DNA of 64,000 nucleotides, from positions 22,506,310 through 22,570,309 of the forward strand of contig CM042546.1 of NCBI GenBank assembly GCA_023630585.1, in the 5' to 3' direction. Source of the stretch: Cranoglanis bouderius. Lineage: Eukaryota; Chordata; Actinopteri; Siluriformes; Cranoglanididae. Shown in pieces: positions 63,560 through 64,000 of this stretch. The translations under genes were made by a program, and so were the position numbers. Below the pieces are notes generated by a model, which saw only the letters and a list, made by a program, of their open reading frames with translations, was not told where the DNA came from and searched no databases. The first letter of the stretch is position 1, and each line of letters opens with the position of its first letter.

Positions 63560-64000
63560 TTGAAAAGAGAAATGTTAGGAATGGAGTGGAATGGACAGGA
63601 ATGGAATGGTAAGGAAGGTATAGGAATGGTAGTAAAGGGAAGGGGATCTGATGGACAGAAATTAAGTGGCAGGGAAAGGGATTTTATGAATAGCAGGGAA
63701 GGGGACGCTAGGGATGGGAATGAACAGGTAAGGAAGGAGATGACAGGGACAGGAATGGTAGGGATGGGAATGGAATTGTAGAGAAGGGGATGCTAGAGAC
63801 GGGAATGGGATGTTGGGGAAGGGGGTGGTAGGGACAGGAATGGGATGTTGGGGAAGGGGGTGGTAGGGATGGGAATGGGATGTTGGGGAAGGGGGTGGTA
63901 GGGACCGGAGGGGGATGTTGGGGAAGGGGGTGGTAGGGACCGGAGGGGGATGTTGGGGAAGGGGGTGGTAGGGACGGGAAGGGGATGTTGGGGAAGGGGG
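63560..64000. repeat. G-rich minisatellite, 35-bp unit at the window end
   Basis: First diverged GGAATGGNAGGGA words, then regular 35-bp units: TGTTGGGGAA starts at 63811, 63846, 63881, 63916, 63951 and 63986. The array continues past the window. Confidence 0.93.

Overview
The window looks like a chromosomal segment from a teleost fish. Two intron-containing vertebrate genes sit in a landscape of Tc1-like DNA transposons, Ty3/gypsy-type and retrovirus-like LTR elements, an ORF1-bearing LINE, hAT sequence, and very abundant CA/TG and other simple repeats. I cannot name the species from sequence alone.

Host genes. (1) A minus-strand four-exon gene (coding 11300 down to 5523) encodes a predicted 390-residue protein with an N-terminal RING finger, a short acidic linker and a C-terminal SPRY/B30.2 domain. 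All splice sites and phases close without adjustment. (2) A plus-strand gene starting at 40939 is recognisable as slc12a9, a cation-chloride cotransporter family member. Six exons (336 codons plus 2 nt) lie in the window, the last ending at 51567. The remaining exons must lie beyond 64000, because I see none in the last 12 kb.

Layout. 1-4966: 3' part of a Ty3/gypsy-like retrotransposon ending in a 241-bp LTR, split by a Tc1-like element (645-2152). 5523-11300: the RING-SPRY gene; its last intron holds two oppositely oriented solo LTRs, each 567 bp with perfect 5-bp target duplications. 11515-15105: decayed chromodomain gypsy element, itself interrupted by a reversed LTR fragment. 15330-16282: LTR debris and a 55-bp perfect hairpin. 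16379-27751: a hAT transposase pseudogene split by a 10.1-kb LTR retroelement (16425-26533) with a CTGG target duplication. 28006-31486: a complete non-autonomous LTR element whose Gag-like ORF ends in a zinc finger with the exact spacing of the methionine aminopeptidase 1 (METAP1) C6H2 finger. 32104-36064: a ~4-kb array of a 15-bp repeat. 36700-39700: LTR and LINE scraps and purine repeats. 40530-51567: slc12a9 promoter and first six exons; its introns carry Tc1-like elements, a foldback MITE and TG tracts placed directly at splice sites. 55613-57032: another Tc1-like element. 57300-62325: a nearly full-length Tx1/L1-type LINE. 62320-64000: simple repeats ending in a G-rich 35-bp minisatellite.

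Most interesting candidates: the Gag/METAP1-type zinc-finger element; a UGA-CUA stop (a known leaky context) between the gag-like and pro-pol frames of the 10-kb retroelement; TG-repeat splice acceptors throughout slc12a9; and two CLEAR-like E-boxes upstream of slc12a9.
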